A DNA stretch of 64,000 bases from Sipunculus nudus (Eukaryota > Annelida > Sipuncula > Golfingiida > Sipunculidae): NCBI GenBank assembly GCA_026874595.1, contig CM049319.1:4556601-4620600 (forward strand). Reading direction: 5' to 3'. The translations under genes and the position numbers were made by a program. Each line of letters opens with the position of its first letter. Within the stretch, counting starts at the first letter, position 1. The notes below the pieces were generated by a model. That model did no database searches and was not told the origin of the DNA. It saw nothing but the letters and a program-made list of their open reading frames with translations. Shown piece by piece: positions 1 to 12,150 of the stretch.

Positions 1-2209
1 TATTATAAATTTCTTTCTCATGTACCACTGTCTGGGTGCAGATTTTGTCAACATTTAGCCCTAAAGATTATTCCAAATATAATATTATATAACATAAAAT
101 GTCTATACAGCATATCTACCTAAATCACATAAAGTGGAAATGTCATTTGGTTTGTGCTGATACATGGAATAACAGTCATAAATTCAGCCCTACACAAACA
201 AGTTTACCATTTTATTCTGACAAGTGAAAAACAGCCATTCTTAAGTCTACACCTTCTTTGGAGAAATAGGTTCCCTCAATTTTCATTTGGTGTAAGAGTA
301 TCTAGAGAGCATTTTTAACCAGATTCCTAACTCAGTAAAGATCATATTTCCACTTTTGATACTCTATGGCAAACAGAACGCCAATAATGTAATTGCAGCT
401 GAGAAGAGATCTTTACTGTCAGAACAAAATACACAAGAAAATCCCCTAGAAATATATTGTTATCATGGCAACCCAGCATTAGCAGACTGAGGACAAAGTA
501 ACACTGTAATGGCTTTTTGGTGTGAAATATGATTCATGTAAGCTGTCTGCTTTTACAGAGTAATGGGAAAATAAAGGTAACAAAAATTAGCAATCTTTCA
601 GAAATTTACTGCAGATTTCTATCAAAACTATGAAAACACTTCAAAGGGTAATACTATTGACATGGAATTCTGTAAATTACCTATAATAAAACTCCACTGG
701 GTGTCATCTGAAAGATTTATATTTGCTTGAGAAATAAGTCCACTGATACAACAAACCAAGATTAACGTGATATAGAGAAAATCCCATCCTTGAGGTATGG
801 GACTGTCATATCTTGGAAATGCTTTTACTGTTATTTCAGTTACAATTCCAACAAAAGTAAAAGATATATGTACGGGTGGCTTGAATTATCCTGCATACCA
901 AAAAAAATTATTTATTTCTGTAAACTCCACTGAGAAAAAATCTGAAATTCAATAGAGGATTAAAATACAAAATGATATAAGAAAGGTACAACTGGCATAT
1001 AAAGGGTCCTAAGAGCTCTTCAATAAAGTTTAAGATCATTCCATTTTGGGATTTTATCGAGGGTTCAGATTATATTCAACCTTTGTGGGCAGGACTGTCA
1101 TAAAATAAATAAAAAAATATGATTTACCTACAGAATAACAACAGACAAGCAATTTTACTGGAAACAAGACAACTTCCAATTTTAAGCATCTCCTAAAAAA
1201 TGTCCTTCCTCAAACAAATGTCTCCTGGTTAAATCCCATCTCGGGCAATAGAACACAGATCAATTACCCCTAGACCCTGCTCGGTATTATATGAAACTGT
1301 TCAACTCTGACCCATAAACTAGAGATACATCACAATTAAGCTGCCAGTGTCTGACACCAATGAATATGTAGAGTACAATACAGTAAACACATGCACTATA
1401 TAAAATCAGTTGTAACTAAAGTGCTACAACAGTGCATATTATATGCCTATCATGTCTTGTGACCTCTGACCTCCTAAAATATGCACTGATTTTGTGGAGA
1501 TTTTAAATCGGGTGAGAACAAAGTCAACTGGGAAATATTTACAAAGAGTTCTAGAAAATTTTTTGATTTTTCGTTCAGTTATTATAGCACCACCTAACTC
1601 TGGTGCCCTCTGATCTCATAAAATATGCATGGATTTTGCTGATAATCAAACTTAAGCGAGATATTTATTTTTGTTAATATATTTGATAATTTTTATCAAA
1701 CCGATAAAATTCCAAGTAGGTTATCGTGGTGACGCCACAAAGAAGCCTGTTGATCTCTGACCTCATCAAATTTTCATGGATTTGGCCCAGAATCAAAATC
1801 AGGCAAGGAGTTGTAGTGACATGGCTACACTAAAATTTAACAGACGGATGTACTCTGGGTATAACATAAATCATCCCGCCAGCAGTGACAGTGACATGCA
1901 AACTGTAATAATGACTGTGAAAATTAAGTTTTCTCTCAAACTTCAGGTCCCCATAATTAAAACATAGGACAAACTAGACAGCTCTCAGAGAGCACATACA
2001 TCTGATCATATGGTCAAATACAAAGTCACATACACCAGACTAAGTTTTTGCTGTAGAAACCATTATAAGGGTCACCTCTAAATCTCCATCACCTTAAAAT
2101 TAAGCAGTCTATTCCTTACAGGAAGACCCATCTTATATTAAAATTTCATTGGAATCTACAAGTAAATATAACATTTTAGATGATTTATTCAGAGAAAAAC
2201 AAAAAAAAA
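1..2209. other. Low-copy AT-rich DNA with old repeat relics
   Basis: No credible gene is seen. The part from about 1440 to 1960 carries repeated phrases such as CTTGTGACCTCTGACCTC followed by AAAATATGCA or AAATTTTCATGG. These are the reverse complement of phrases in the family 4 repeat near 33.9-34.2 kb, so this is an old minus-strand relic of that family. The rest shows no recognisable repeat or splice-bounded reading frame. Confidence 0.5.
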
Positions 2210-3779
2210 CAAGGGACCCATGGGTCACGGCGCTCAGCTGATTGTGATTGGACTATAAATGTTTCTCCACTGTGATACTATATCGAGTCAATAAAGCTTA
2301 TGAATATCATGTACACGTTGGACTATTATCAAGGAATGTAATGTAATATGTGAGTAAATGATAAATGAAATTACCTGACTGATGGATTAATAGAGTCAAA
2401 TAAAGTGGTTTATTTTTTATTTATTTAGGAGGGGTTGAAAATTGTGATATATTTGAGCAAATATGAATGCAATGACAGCAGTAATAAGCAGTAGTAGATG
2501 ATAAGGCTATTTGTTGAAGGATCTAAAGTGTATGGTAGTCTGCAAGCATTCAATTTGACAGATATGATGTTATGATTAACTATGCTGATGAAGTGATTTA
2601 TGAATATGTGACTGTATGACACAATATCTCTTTAGTCTTGACAAAATACATTATTGTGATGCCCACTATGTCTACATATTACACAATATTGACATAATTT
2701 CTGGCATGTACATAGGTACCTATGGACGAATAGTTATACAAAATATTAAAGTATGAATATATCTTATTCATCTTGTTCTTGCTTACTGAGGCTGATTTTG
2801 GGATGGGGTTCGGAGAAGGGAAAAGTGAGGGCAGCATGAAGGTGGATGTAGAAATATTCTATTGTAATGTTTTTCATTTATATAAGAATATGAAAAGCTA
2901 AGAGGAAAGGGGCCCTCCTACTTGGTTATAGTAAAGTTCTAAATATATGATTGCAAACTAATACTCTGACAAGACTGTCATGAAGAAAAATAGTAAAAGT
3001 TTTGAGATACTGTGTTGCATACGAAAATTTACAGATGGACAGGCAAGTGGACAGAATGGACTAATACCTTTATTTCACTTTCAAGAGAATAATGCATTTA
3101 AGTTTATATATAATCCTATTTTTTTAAACAGATCCACTTTTTCCATTAAGAAGTTTTTATCTGTATCATTTTTTTTATTTACAGGTATAAAAATTTTTAA
3201 TTAACAAACCTGAAAATATAAGTTAAAATATTAGAATTGTTACAAAAGTTGCAATCATTATATATACAGAGTAAAAAACATTGGGTCATATTATGCATAC
3301 ACATATATTTTATTATTTTTAAATCATAAATGTTTTAACTGATTTTAAAAGAAAATAATGCCACAACATGGCATCTACAAGAATATTCCTTGAATCACTA
3401 TTAAAAAGTTTTGCATATTGGAGTTTTCAGGACATGCTTAATTTTATTCACCAAAATAAAATAAAAGTAAATTTGACAAAATAAAACATCTTTTCAAATA
3501 AAGTATACACACTGTGGGTTGAATGAGGGACAAACAATATCATTGTGCTAATTACTATCCCAGTTTTAATTAATTACTGGAATTAATAGTCAATTTCACA
3601 CCTGGTGAAGTTTTTACTCTTCTGAAATAAGGAATTACTTATCTCATAAACATCCAGACTTTCACAGCAATACACCACTTTGTGGACACAATTAAATGTA
3701 CACTTTAATCATTGTAACCCTGGTGGTTCAATACAAAATCTAAAATGTAGCATGTCCAAGAATAAAATAAAATACAGAA
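2210..3779 (+). repeat. Family 1a 5' unit, tandem copy 1
   Basis: This is a 1570-bp unit starting CAAGGGACCCATGGGTCACG and ending at AAAATACAGAA, where the next unit starts. It repeats almost perfectly at 3780 and 5358. Only the third unit continues into the element body and 3' end. The left flank is an A-rich run. Short open frames inside are shared by all copies, with indels that change the frames (for example near 3185, 4760 and 6340), so they do not look like maintained coding. Confidence 0.9.
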
Positions 3780-5357
3780 CAAGGGACCCATGGGTCACGG
3801 CGCTCAGCTGATCGTGATTGGACTATAAATGTTTCTCCACTGTGATACTATATCGAGTCAATAAAGCTTATGAATATCATGTACATGTTTGGCTATTATA
3901 AAGGAATGTCACGGTAATGTAATATGTGAGTAAATGATAAATGAAATTACCTGACTGATGGATTAATAGAGTCAAATAAAGTGGTTTATTTTTTATTTAT
4001 TTAGGAGGGGTTGAAAATTGTGATATATTTGAGCAAATATGAATGCAATGACAGCAGTAATAAGCAGTAGTAGATGATAAGGCTATTTGTTGAAGGATCT
4101 AAAGTGTATGGTAGTCTGCAAGCATTCAATTTGACAGATATGATGTTATGATTATAACTATGCTGATGAAGTGATTTATGATTATGTGACTGTATGACAC
4201 AATATCTCTTTAGTCTTGACAAGATACATTATTGTGATGCCCACTATGTCTACATATTACACAATATTGACATAATTTCTGGCATGTACATAGGTACCTA
4301 TGGACGAATAGTTATACAAAATATTAAAGTATGAATATATCTTATTCATCTTGTTCTTGCTTACTGAGGCTGATTTTGGGATGGGGTTCGGAGAAGGGAA
4401 AAGTGAGGGCAGCATGAAGGTGGATGTAGAAATATTCTATTGTAATGTTTTTCATTTATATAAGAATATGAAAAGCTAAGAGGAAAGGGGCCCTCCTACT
4501 TGGTTATAGTAAAGTTCTAAATATATGATTGCAAACTAATACTCTGACAAGACTGTCATGAAGAAAAATAGTAAAAGTTTTGAGATACTGTGTTGCATAC
4601 GAAAATTTACAGATGGACAGGCAAGTGGACAGAATGGACTAATACCTTTATTTCACTTTCAAGAGAATAATGCATTTAAGTTTATATATAATCCTATTTT
4701 TTTAAGCAGATCCACTTTTTCCATTAAGAAGTTTTTATCTGTATCATTTTTTTTATTTACAGGTATATAAATTTTTAATTAAAAAACCTGAAAATATAAG
4801 TTAAAATATTAGAATTGTTACAAAAGTTGCAATCATTATATATACAGAGTAAAAAACATTGGGTCATATTATGCATACACATATATTTTATTATTTTTAA
4901 ATCATAAATGTTTTAACTGATTTTAAAAGAAAATAATGCCACAACATGGCATCTACAAGAATATTCCTTGAATCACTATTAAAAAGTTTTGCATATTGGA
5001 GTTTTCAGGACATGCTTAATTTTATTCACCAAAATAAAATAAAAGTAAATTTGACAAAATAAAACATCTTTTCAAATAAAGTATACACACTGTTGGTTGA
5101 ATGAGGGACAAACAATATCATTGTGCTAATTACTATCCCAGTTTTAATTAATTACTGGAATTAATAGTCAATTTCACACCTGGTGAAGTTTTTACTCTTC
5201 TGAAATAAGGAATTACTTATCTCATAAACATCCAGACTTTCACAGCAATACACCACTTTGTGGACACAATTAAATGTACACTTTAATCATTGTAACCCTG
5301 GTGGTTCAATACAAAATCTAAAATGTAGCATGTCCAAGAATAAAATAAAATACAGAA
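3780..5357 (+). repeat. Family 1a 5' unit, tandem copy 2
   Basis: This is the second head-to-tail unit (1578 bp). It differs from copy 1 by scattered substitutions and small indels, for example an extra TAA near 4152 and ACGG added near 3911. The junctions on both sides have the same structure: the TACAGAA of one unit runs directly into CAAGGG of the next. Confidence 0.9.
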
Positions 5358-6971
5358 CAAGGGACCCATGGGTCACGGCGCTCAGCTGATCGTGATTGGA
5401 CAACAAATGTTTCTCCACTGTGATACTATATCGAGTCGATAAAGCTTATGAATATCATTTACATGTTTGGCTATTATAAAGGAATGTCAAGGTAATGTAA
5501 TATGTGAGTAAATGATAAATGAAATTACCTGACTGATGGATTAATAGAGTCAAATAAAGTGGTTTATTTTTTATTTATTTAGGAGGGGTTGAAAATTGTG
5601 ATATATTTGAGCAAATATGAATGCAATGACAGCAGTAATAAGCAGTAGTAGATGATAAGGCTATTTGTTGAAGGATCTAAAGTGTATGGTAGTCTGCAAG
5701 CATTCAATTTGACAGATATGATGTTATGATTAACTATGCTGATGAAGTGATTTATGAATATGTGACTGTATGACACAATATCTCTTTAGTCTTGACAAAA
5801 TACATTATTGTGATGCCCACTATGTCTACATATTACACAATATTGACATAATTTCTGGCATGTACATAGGTACCTATGGACGAATAGTTATACAAAATAT
5901 TAAAGTATAAATATATCTGATTCATCTTGTTCTTGCTTACTGAGGCTGATTTTGGGATGGGGTTCGGAGAAGGGAAAAGTGAGGGCAGCACGAAGGTGGA
6001 TGTAGAAATATTCTATCGTAATGTTTTTCATTTATATAAGAATATGAAAAGCTAAGAGGAAAGGGGCCCTCCTACTTGGTTATAGTAAAGTTCTAAATAT
6101 ATGACTGCAAACTAATACTCTGACAAGACTGTCATGAAGAAATACAGTAAAAGTTTTGAGATAGTGTGTTGCATACGAAAATTTACAGATGGACAGGCAA
6201 GTGGACAGAATGGACTAATACCTTTATTTCACTTTCAAGAGAATAATGCATTTAAGTTTATATATAATCCTATTTTTTTAAGCAGATCCAATTTCTCCAT
6301 TAAGAAGTTTTTATCTGTATCATTTTTTTATTTACAGGTTTATAAATTTTTAATTAAAAAACCTGAAAATATAAGTTAAAATATTAGAATTGTTGCAAAA
6401 GTTGCAATCATTATATATACAGAGTAAAAAACATTGGGTCATATTATGCATACACATATATTTTATTATTTTTAAATCATAAATGTTTTAACTGATTTTA
6501 AAAGAAAATAATGCCACAACATGGCATCTACAAGAATATTCCTTGAATCACTATTAAAAAGTTTTGCATATTGGAGTTTTCAGGACATGCTTAATTTTAT
6601 TCACCAAAATAAAATAAAACCAAAGTAAATTTGACAAAATAAAACATCTTTTCAAATAAAGTATACACACTGTGGGTTGAATGAAGGACAAACAATATCA
6701 TTGTGCTAATTACTATCCCAGTTTTAATAAATTACTGGAATTAATAGTCAATTTCACACCTGGTGAAGTTTTTACTCTTCTGAAGTAAGGAATTACTTAT
6801 CTCATGAACATCCAGACTTTCACAGCAATACACCACTTTGTGGACACAATTAAATGTACACTTTAATCATTGTAACCCTGGTGGTTCAATACAAAATCTA
6901 AAATGTAGCATGTCCAAGAATAAAATAAAATACAGAAAAATTATAACATTCATCTAGTTTATGCACCAGCT

Positions 6972-6983
6972 GGGGGGGGGGGG
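6972..6983 (+). repeat. Poly-G run in family 1a body
   Basis: A run of 12 G's within the 1a body. The second 1a copy has a longer run at the same place (about 62151-62165), so this is a length-variable mononucleotide tract inside the element. Confidence 0.85.
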
Positions 6984-7936
6984 ATGAGTGCAGGGCGAGG
7001 GGAAGCCTGCTAGTAGTGGCCAAGCTGGGCCAAGGTAAGCTGCCTGGGGTGGGTTACATAATGCAAGTGAAGGCTGTACTACTAGGTGGGCTAGATGTTA
7101 ACAACACTTGACATGGTGTGTGAAAACATGAATAAAAGCTATTCATTCCAATCAATTTCTTTTGAAAGTTCAGATTTTAAAAGATTAAATCCTTATGCAT
7201 ATATGCTGGGAAAATTAAATCAACAGTGCCAAAGTTGGACAAAATTTAAGGTATTGTTTTTTATTTATGCTAATAACTTGAAAAATTTGCAAAATTCAGA
7301 TCTAATTTTGGGTAAACAATTGAATTTTGATTAAATAAAGTTATATTCCTGAAAAAAGGTCTCTAGGTTCAGCAATTCTCATGTGAGTAAATATATTTCC
7401 TGATTTTTAAAAAATTGCATTATGTTTTGGCCCATAACTTCAAAATAATACTCAATACTGACCTAATTTTTGGTATGTTCATAGAAAATGTATAAAAGAA
7501 TGTGAATACTAAATACGATCAAAAACAGATCAGTGGTTTTGATATTAGGCAGCCTTGAAGTGTAACAATGGCTTTTTTTATGGAAAACGGAGTTTTTTTC
7601 CTTAATATCTCGAAGGAACTAATGACCCAATTTTCGGTATGGTATGAGTTTTTGGGGACATCTAAAATTATGTCAACAGCCTGGGGAGCATAGAGATGTG
7701 CACTGAATGACCTACAGTCATCAAAGTGGACTGCTTGACAATGTAAGGGAATACAACAAGAGCCTCCAAAAAAATTCAATAACTAGCCTAATTTTGCAGC
7801 TTTTATTTTCAAATTTCAGATTTTAACAGATTAAATCCTTATGTATGCATGGTGTGAAAATTAAATCCACAGTACTTACAGGAAAAAAAACGTGCCATGG
7901 CCAAAGTTGGGCAAAATTTAAGGTACCAATTTTATA

Positions 7937-8634
7937 TTATCACCGTCCAGTTGTTTACGTGCTTTTGTTCACAGGTTGCTGATTTCTCAGATAGAAGAAT
8001 TCTTTAGTCCAGATGTAATTTTACTTCCAAATTTATTCAATCAAAGTTAACAATAACAAATGTCCAAAATATATATATTGATAGTTTTCCCTATTTTCCA
8101 CTTAACTGATTCTGTTCTCTCCGTCTCTGTCTCTCTTTCTCTCTGTATTAACTCCTGTTCTTATTCCTGTCTCTTTTTTCTCTCTTAGCTCTCTAACTCT
8201 TCGACTCTCCTCTCTTTAGCTCTGACCTTAACTCTCTGGTTTAGTAGCCAGTATCTCTATTTATACATTTGCCCAAAATAATAATTGCAATTAAGGAATT
8301 TCTTACAGCATTAATACAAGACATATTGTGTTATACATTCAACACCTTTCTTGCCCTCCTGTGAACACCTAAGTCTAAACTGTTAATTAATTACTTTATC
8401 TGTGCTTGTCACTTTAAGAGTAAACCCAGTCAAATGTATGAACATGCTTATTAATGAATTCTCTGTGAACACTAATCAAAGGGCTGGCAGTTAAATAATA
8501 AACTGAAATGTAATTAGAAAGTTACCCTGCACAGAAGTCTACTAAATACCCGTTTCATTCCATAGGACTGATCACCTTATAATTGGTAAAATATAATGAT
8601 TTGAATTATCATAAAATTATCACACTGGTGATAA
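7937..8634. mobile_element. MITE-like insertion inside the 1a element
   Basis: This 698-bp segment is absent from the related copies near 63130 and 30055, where the sequence runs straight from TTTTATA into TTTT. Its ends form a perfect inverted repeat (TTATCACC at 7937-7944, GGTGATAA at 8627-8634) flanked by TA on both sides. The right end can also fold alone: ATTATCAC at 8616-8623 pairs with GTGATAAT at 8628-8635 around ACTG. The interior is non-coding, with a pyrimidine-rich stretch at about 8100-8235. A TA duplication would fit a Tc1/mariner-type non-autonomous element. A longer ATATT duplication fits equally well, so the superfamily is uncertain. Confidence 0.75.
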
Positions 8635-9102
8635 TATTTTTGCCAATATTTAAAAAAATTTAACAGATTTTGATCTAATTTTTGGTATACAATTAAATTT
8701 TGATTAATTAAAGTTGTATTACTGGAAAAAAGTCCCTACCTTTAACACTTTGGGTCTTAAGTGACAAAATATCTTCCTGATTTTTTTACAAAGTGCATTA
8801 TGTTTGGGCCAATAACTTTTTTAAATTAAATAATACTGACTTAATATCTGGCATGTACATAGGAACTATATAGAGGAATATTTATGGTAAATATGAAGAA
8901 AACCAGATGAGTGGTTTTGATATTAGGCAGTCCTGAAGTGTGAAAATAGATTTCTAATAAAAAATTGAGGTTTTTCCTTAATATCTCAAAGGAACGAAGT
9001 CCTATTGACCCAATTTTTGGCATGGTAGGAGATTATGGGGACCTCTAACTGTATGCCGAAATTCAGATTCCTAGGTCCAACGGTGTCGAAACGTGCCAGT
9101 CT

Positions 9103-9160
9103 TACGGACGGACATCCAGACGGACGGACGGACGGACAGACAGACGGACGGAAGACGGAC
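9103..9160 (+). repeat. GACAGACGG microsatellite of family 1a
   Basis: Imperfect tetranucleotide repeat mixing ACGG and ACAG just before the 3' hairpin. Equivalent arrays lie before the 3' ends at 30540, 40673, 53770 and 63600, and in inverse orientation at 41600. Confidence 0.9.
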
Positions 9161-9175
9161 AATGGACCATGACTA

Positions 9176-9206
9176 TAGCTCAGATGACTTATAGTCAGCT
9201 GAGCTA
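9176..9206 (+). other. 3'-terminal hairpin of family 1a
   Basis: TAGCTCAGATGACT (9176-9189) pairs with AGTCAGCTGAGCTA (9193-9206) around the loop TAT, giving 14 positions with one A/G mismatch. It sits directly before the terminal CTAA. The same hairpin recurs at 30587-30615, 53820-53851, 63666-63696 and, inverted, at 41556-41590. A 3' hairpin is the presumed termination signal of rolling-circle transposons; that role is inferred here. Confidence 0.7.
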
Positions 9207-10274
9207 AAAAGGAACACGAATTAAACTTCACTGGTAAGATATAATCAACACCTGGCCTAGGGCAATGACACTCAGCTGAATTCAAGGAACCTTGAAATTA
9301 GATAAAATGACTACCAGAGTGCTCAAAATGATGCATTTTGCCAATATTTCTTAGAAATAAGTTACAGTGGCCTTATTCAGGCTTTTCAAGAAGATTTTAC
9401 CAGGAACTCCCAAGATGCTAATTATAAGTAAGAAGTTTCTTGGTCCAACTGCTAAAATTTGTGCCCTTATGACTAATTGAGTGCTAAAACCATGTTTTTT
9501 ATCACAAAGCTTGCAGAATATAGGTCACAGGGACATTGTTTCAGGTTTCCAAGAAGTTTTTACAGGAACTTCCCTGGATCTTAATCAAATTAGAAGTTTC
9601 TAGGTCCAAGTGTAACCAATCATGCAAGTCTCTCCTATAGGGTGCTCAAATCATGTTCTTTCACTGATCTTGCACAATATAGGTCACCATGACCTAATTC
9701 AGGTTTTCACAGAGATTTACCCAGGACCTCACTGAATGTCATGTAGGAAGATTCTAGGCAAAATGGATACCATTTATGCGCCGCTGACTCCCTGGGTGCT
9801 CAAAACCATGTTTTTTGTCCATAGTTCGCAAGATATAGATCACCATGACCTAATTTCAAGTTTCCATGGAGATTTGCCAAGGACCTCCCCAAATGTACAG
9901 TTTAAAATTTCTAGGTCTAATGGTTATGATTTGTGCCCTGTTAATAGTGGGACTGCTTGATTTGAAGGTATCAAAAACAGAGGAAACTAGAATATCAGCA
10001 GAAGCTGACAAAAGCCCTCAGTGAAAAGAACAGTGTTTAAAGGTGGTAACAGTAACAAGTATGAAATATTTGTTCTCATATGGATGTATATCTGTACATG
10101 TCTCAGTTATAAAATTGAACTGGAGAGGTATGTAGTACCTTTGCAAGTATGGTAAGACCAATCTCATGCAGGACTTCAAATCATCAAAGCATATCATTAT
10201 ACCATGTTTCATAACAATCCACCCAGTGGTTCCTGAGAAATAAGCTTCTTAGTTTTTTTCTATTCTTAGCTCTG

Positions 10275-10300
10275 TGACCTTGAAAAGTAGGTCAAGGTCA
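10275..10300. promoter_or_regulatory. Everted ERR/SF-1-type half sites
   Basis: TGACCTTGA, eight bases, then TCAAGGTCA: a perfect inverted pair. TCAAGGTCA is the well-known extended half site of estrogen-related and NR5A nuclear receptors. The match is seen directly; binding in this organism is unknown. It is part of the family 3 core unit. Confidence 0.45.
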
Positions 10301-10484
10301 CCCATCTTTGAACTTTACCAAAATTTTGTTAATATGCATCAGCACTGAAGAAATGAAGTTCCTGTGTTTTTCAATACCTTTGGAGATATCCTGCTCACAA
10401 GGACAAAGTTGAAAAATTCAATAAAAATTCATAAAAAATCAGAAACTGTAGGTGGCAGCCCTAAACTTGTCATTCTAAGCTCTG

Positions 10485-10510
10485 TGACCTTGAAAAGTAG
10501 GTCAAGGTCA
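10485..10510. promoter_or_regulatory. Everted ERR/SF-1-type half sites, second unit
   Basis: Identical 26-bp arrangement to the site 210 bp upstream, in the second core unit of the same family 3 copy. Confidence 0.45.
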
Positions 10511-11358
10511 CCCATCTTTGAACTTTACCAAGATTTTGTTACAATGCATCAGCACTGAAGAAATGAAGTTCCTGTGTTGAACACCTTTGGATATATCCTG
10601 CTCACAAGGCCAAATTGAAAAATCTGATAAAAATTCATTTAAAATCAGCCTAAAGGCTGAGGGCTAAAAAGTGTAAAAAAGTCTTCAGGAACTGCTGAAG
10701 CACTAAATGATCAATATTTGAGGAAAGAATCAATGCATTAAATATTAAGATACTGGAGCTTTTGTATCAAATTTTTATTTATTCTGGGGTGCAATAACAG
10801 GCCCCATAACCCAGAGAATATGGGTCGCAGTGACCTAGTTTCAGATGACCATGGAAATTTTTCAAGTACATCCATGGATGTCAAGTGAGAACATTCTAGG
10901 TGTAACAGTAAAGTTTTGTGCTAAAGCTGTCTGACTGTCGGGGTGCTTAAAATCATGTTCTATGCCAGTAGCTCACAGAATACAGGTCACCATGACATAA
11001 TTTCAGGTTTTCATGAAGATTTGCCCAAGACTTCCCTGGATATACAGTTAGAAGTTTCTAGGCCTAACGTTTACAGTAGATGGCAATCAATGCATTAGTT
11101 ATTCAGATACTTGAGCATCTGTGTTAAATTTGTCTGGGGGTACTTGCAAACCCATAGCTTTGAGGATATACTAAAGGTCAGAGTGCATGACCTAACTGCA
11201 GGTTTCCAAAGAGATTCTTTATAGACCTCCATGGTTGTTCAGTTAGAAATTTCCAGGTCCAGCAGTTACAATTTGTGCCCTGTTAACAGACGCCCTGACA
11301 AATGTCGGAAAAAAGAGTGATTACCATAGTTCAGATGACTTTCAGTCAGCTGAGCTAA

Positions 11359-12150
11359 AAAACCTTCAATTTTTTGCTAAAAATATATAAAGATTATAAC
11401 CAATTTAGAATTCTGTTGAACAGGGTTCATCTACTCCAGTCATCTTCTATGTTCTTTCTACTGAATTACAAAATAAAAGACTATCATGTAATAAATAATG
11501 GTCATACCACATGTGCTGCAGCAGGCCAGTACCTGCATGACTTAACGTGACCTTTTATCACTAATATTAACCTAGGCATGCTCCTGCATTCATTACTGCA
11601 AGTCACTGACACAAGCGCACTCCACCGGTAGCAATACAATTATCAGCTGGACCACAGCTCTGGTATTCCACACTGATATAAAGTCTAGACTATAACTACA
11701 GGCATAAAATCGAGATCTTGAGATGTTATGTCGAGATCTCGAGATGACATCTCCAGATCTCGACATAAATCTGCCACCACACTATGGCCACACTTGTACC
11801 TAGTATATTTTTAGCACTATCAGATGTGCAATATACCATTTTTAGCAAACTCTATGCTGAAACTTTTAACGTAAACTTTTTTAAACTTTTTTTTTCAAAT
11901 TAGGCATATATCATTTTATCACAATCTGAATACGAACACCATATAATCTAGTGAGCAAAATATGATTCATCAATGAATGTCCTAGATCTATAAAAGGGCG
12001 AGGGCTAGTAAGAAACTGGTATGTTCATCTTATCAGTCACACTCTTATATTTATTACATTTATTATTTAAATTATGTTCTATGAATACATCTCTGTGCTG
12101 AAAATCCATATTTCATAATTGTGTTCAGTGAACCATATGATACTCATTTT
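11359..12150. other. Low-copy DNA between elements
   Basis: No gene is seen. It contains the inverted-repeat motif at 11726-11768 and otherwise AT-rich sequence without recognisable structure. Confidence 0.45.
11726..11768. repeat. Inverted repeat around TCGAGATCTCGA
   Basis: TTATGTCGAGATCT (11726-11739) and AGATCTCGACATAA (11755-11768) are perfect 14-bp inverted repeats separated by 15 bases. Inside, TCGAGATCTCGA (11731-11742) is itself a perfect palindrome. It could extrude as a cruciform or be the relic of a small palindromic repeat. Function is unknown. Confidence 0.75.

Larger units (their letters stand above)
5358..9207 (+). mobile_element. Family 1a element, full length, Helentron-like, non-coding
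   Basis: The 5' end is CAAGGG, with the palindrome GACCCATGGGTC at 5363-5374 and GCTCAGCTGA at 5380-5389. The 3' end has the inverse TCAGCTGAGC at 9195-9204, then CTAA and three more A's. A GACAGACGG microsatellite lies at about 9103-9160, just before a 3' hairpin. The body matches the copy at 60459-63697 along its whole length, except for an extra 698 bp at 7937-8634. No transposase, Rep/helicase or reverse transcriptase frame is visible, so it would depend on enzymes from elsewhere. The architecture (subterminal inverted repeats, microsatellite, 3' hairpin) is that reported for pearl and DINE/HINE elements; this assignment is inference. Confidence 0.8.
9987..10667 (+). mobile_element. Family 3 element nested in family 1b
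   Basis: It starts CTAGAATATCAGCAGAAG and ends GGCTGAGGGCTAA. Both ends match the copy at 39751-40732. It holds two core units, each with TGACCTTGA and TCAAGGTCA (10275-10300 and 10485-10510). The flanks read as continuous 1b sequence when it is removed (AGAGGAAA joined to AAAGTGTAAAAAAG), consistent with insertion into an A-run without target duplication. Confidence 0.7.
9249..11358 (+). mobile_element. Family 1b element, degenerate 5' end, interrupted by a family 3 element
   Basis: The 5' end is worn, but GGGCAATGACACTCAGCTGA at about 9265-9284 aligns with the 1b start. The 3' end is TCAGTCAGCTGAGCTAA at 11358. Body units repeat phrases such as 'tatgggtcac(ag)', 'gacctaattTcaggttt', 'gatgtcaagttagaag' and 'ttctaggtcca', followed by 'gtgccctgttaac'. 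A family 3 element at 9987-10667 splits it. No coding is seen. Confidence 0.65.

Noticed and set aside
2425-6379. Open frames of 65-81 codons repeated in each 1a unit and again at 60666
   Set aside because: They recur because the DNA is repeated. Indels shift or extend the frames between copies, and the codons show no sign of protein-level conservation.
7519-7779. 86-codon minus-strand frame shared with 62705-62971
   Set aside because: Both are in the same place of the two 1a copies; the reading differs by frame-changing indels, so it reflects DNA identity only.
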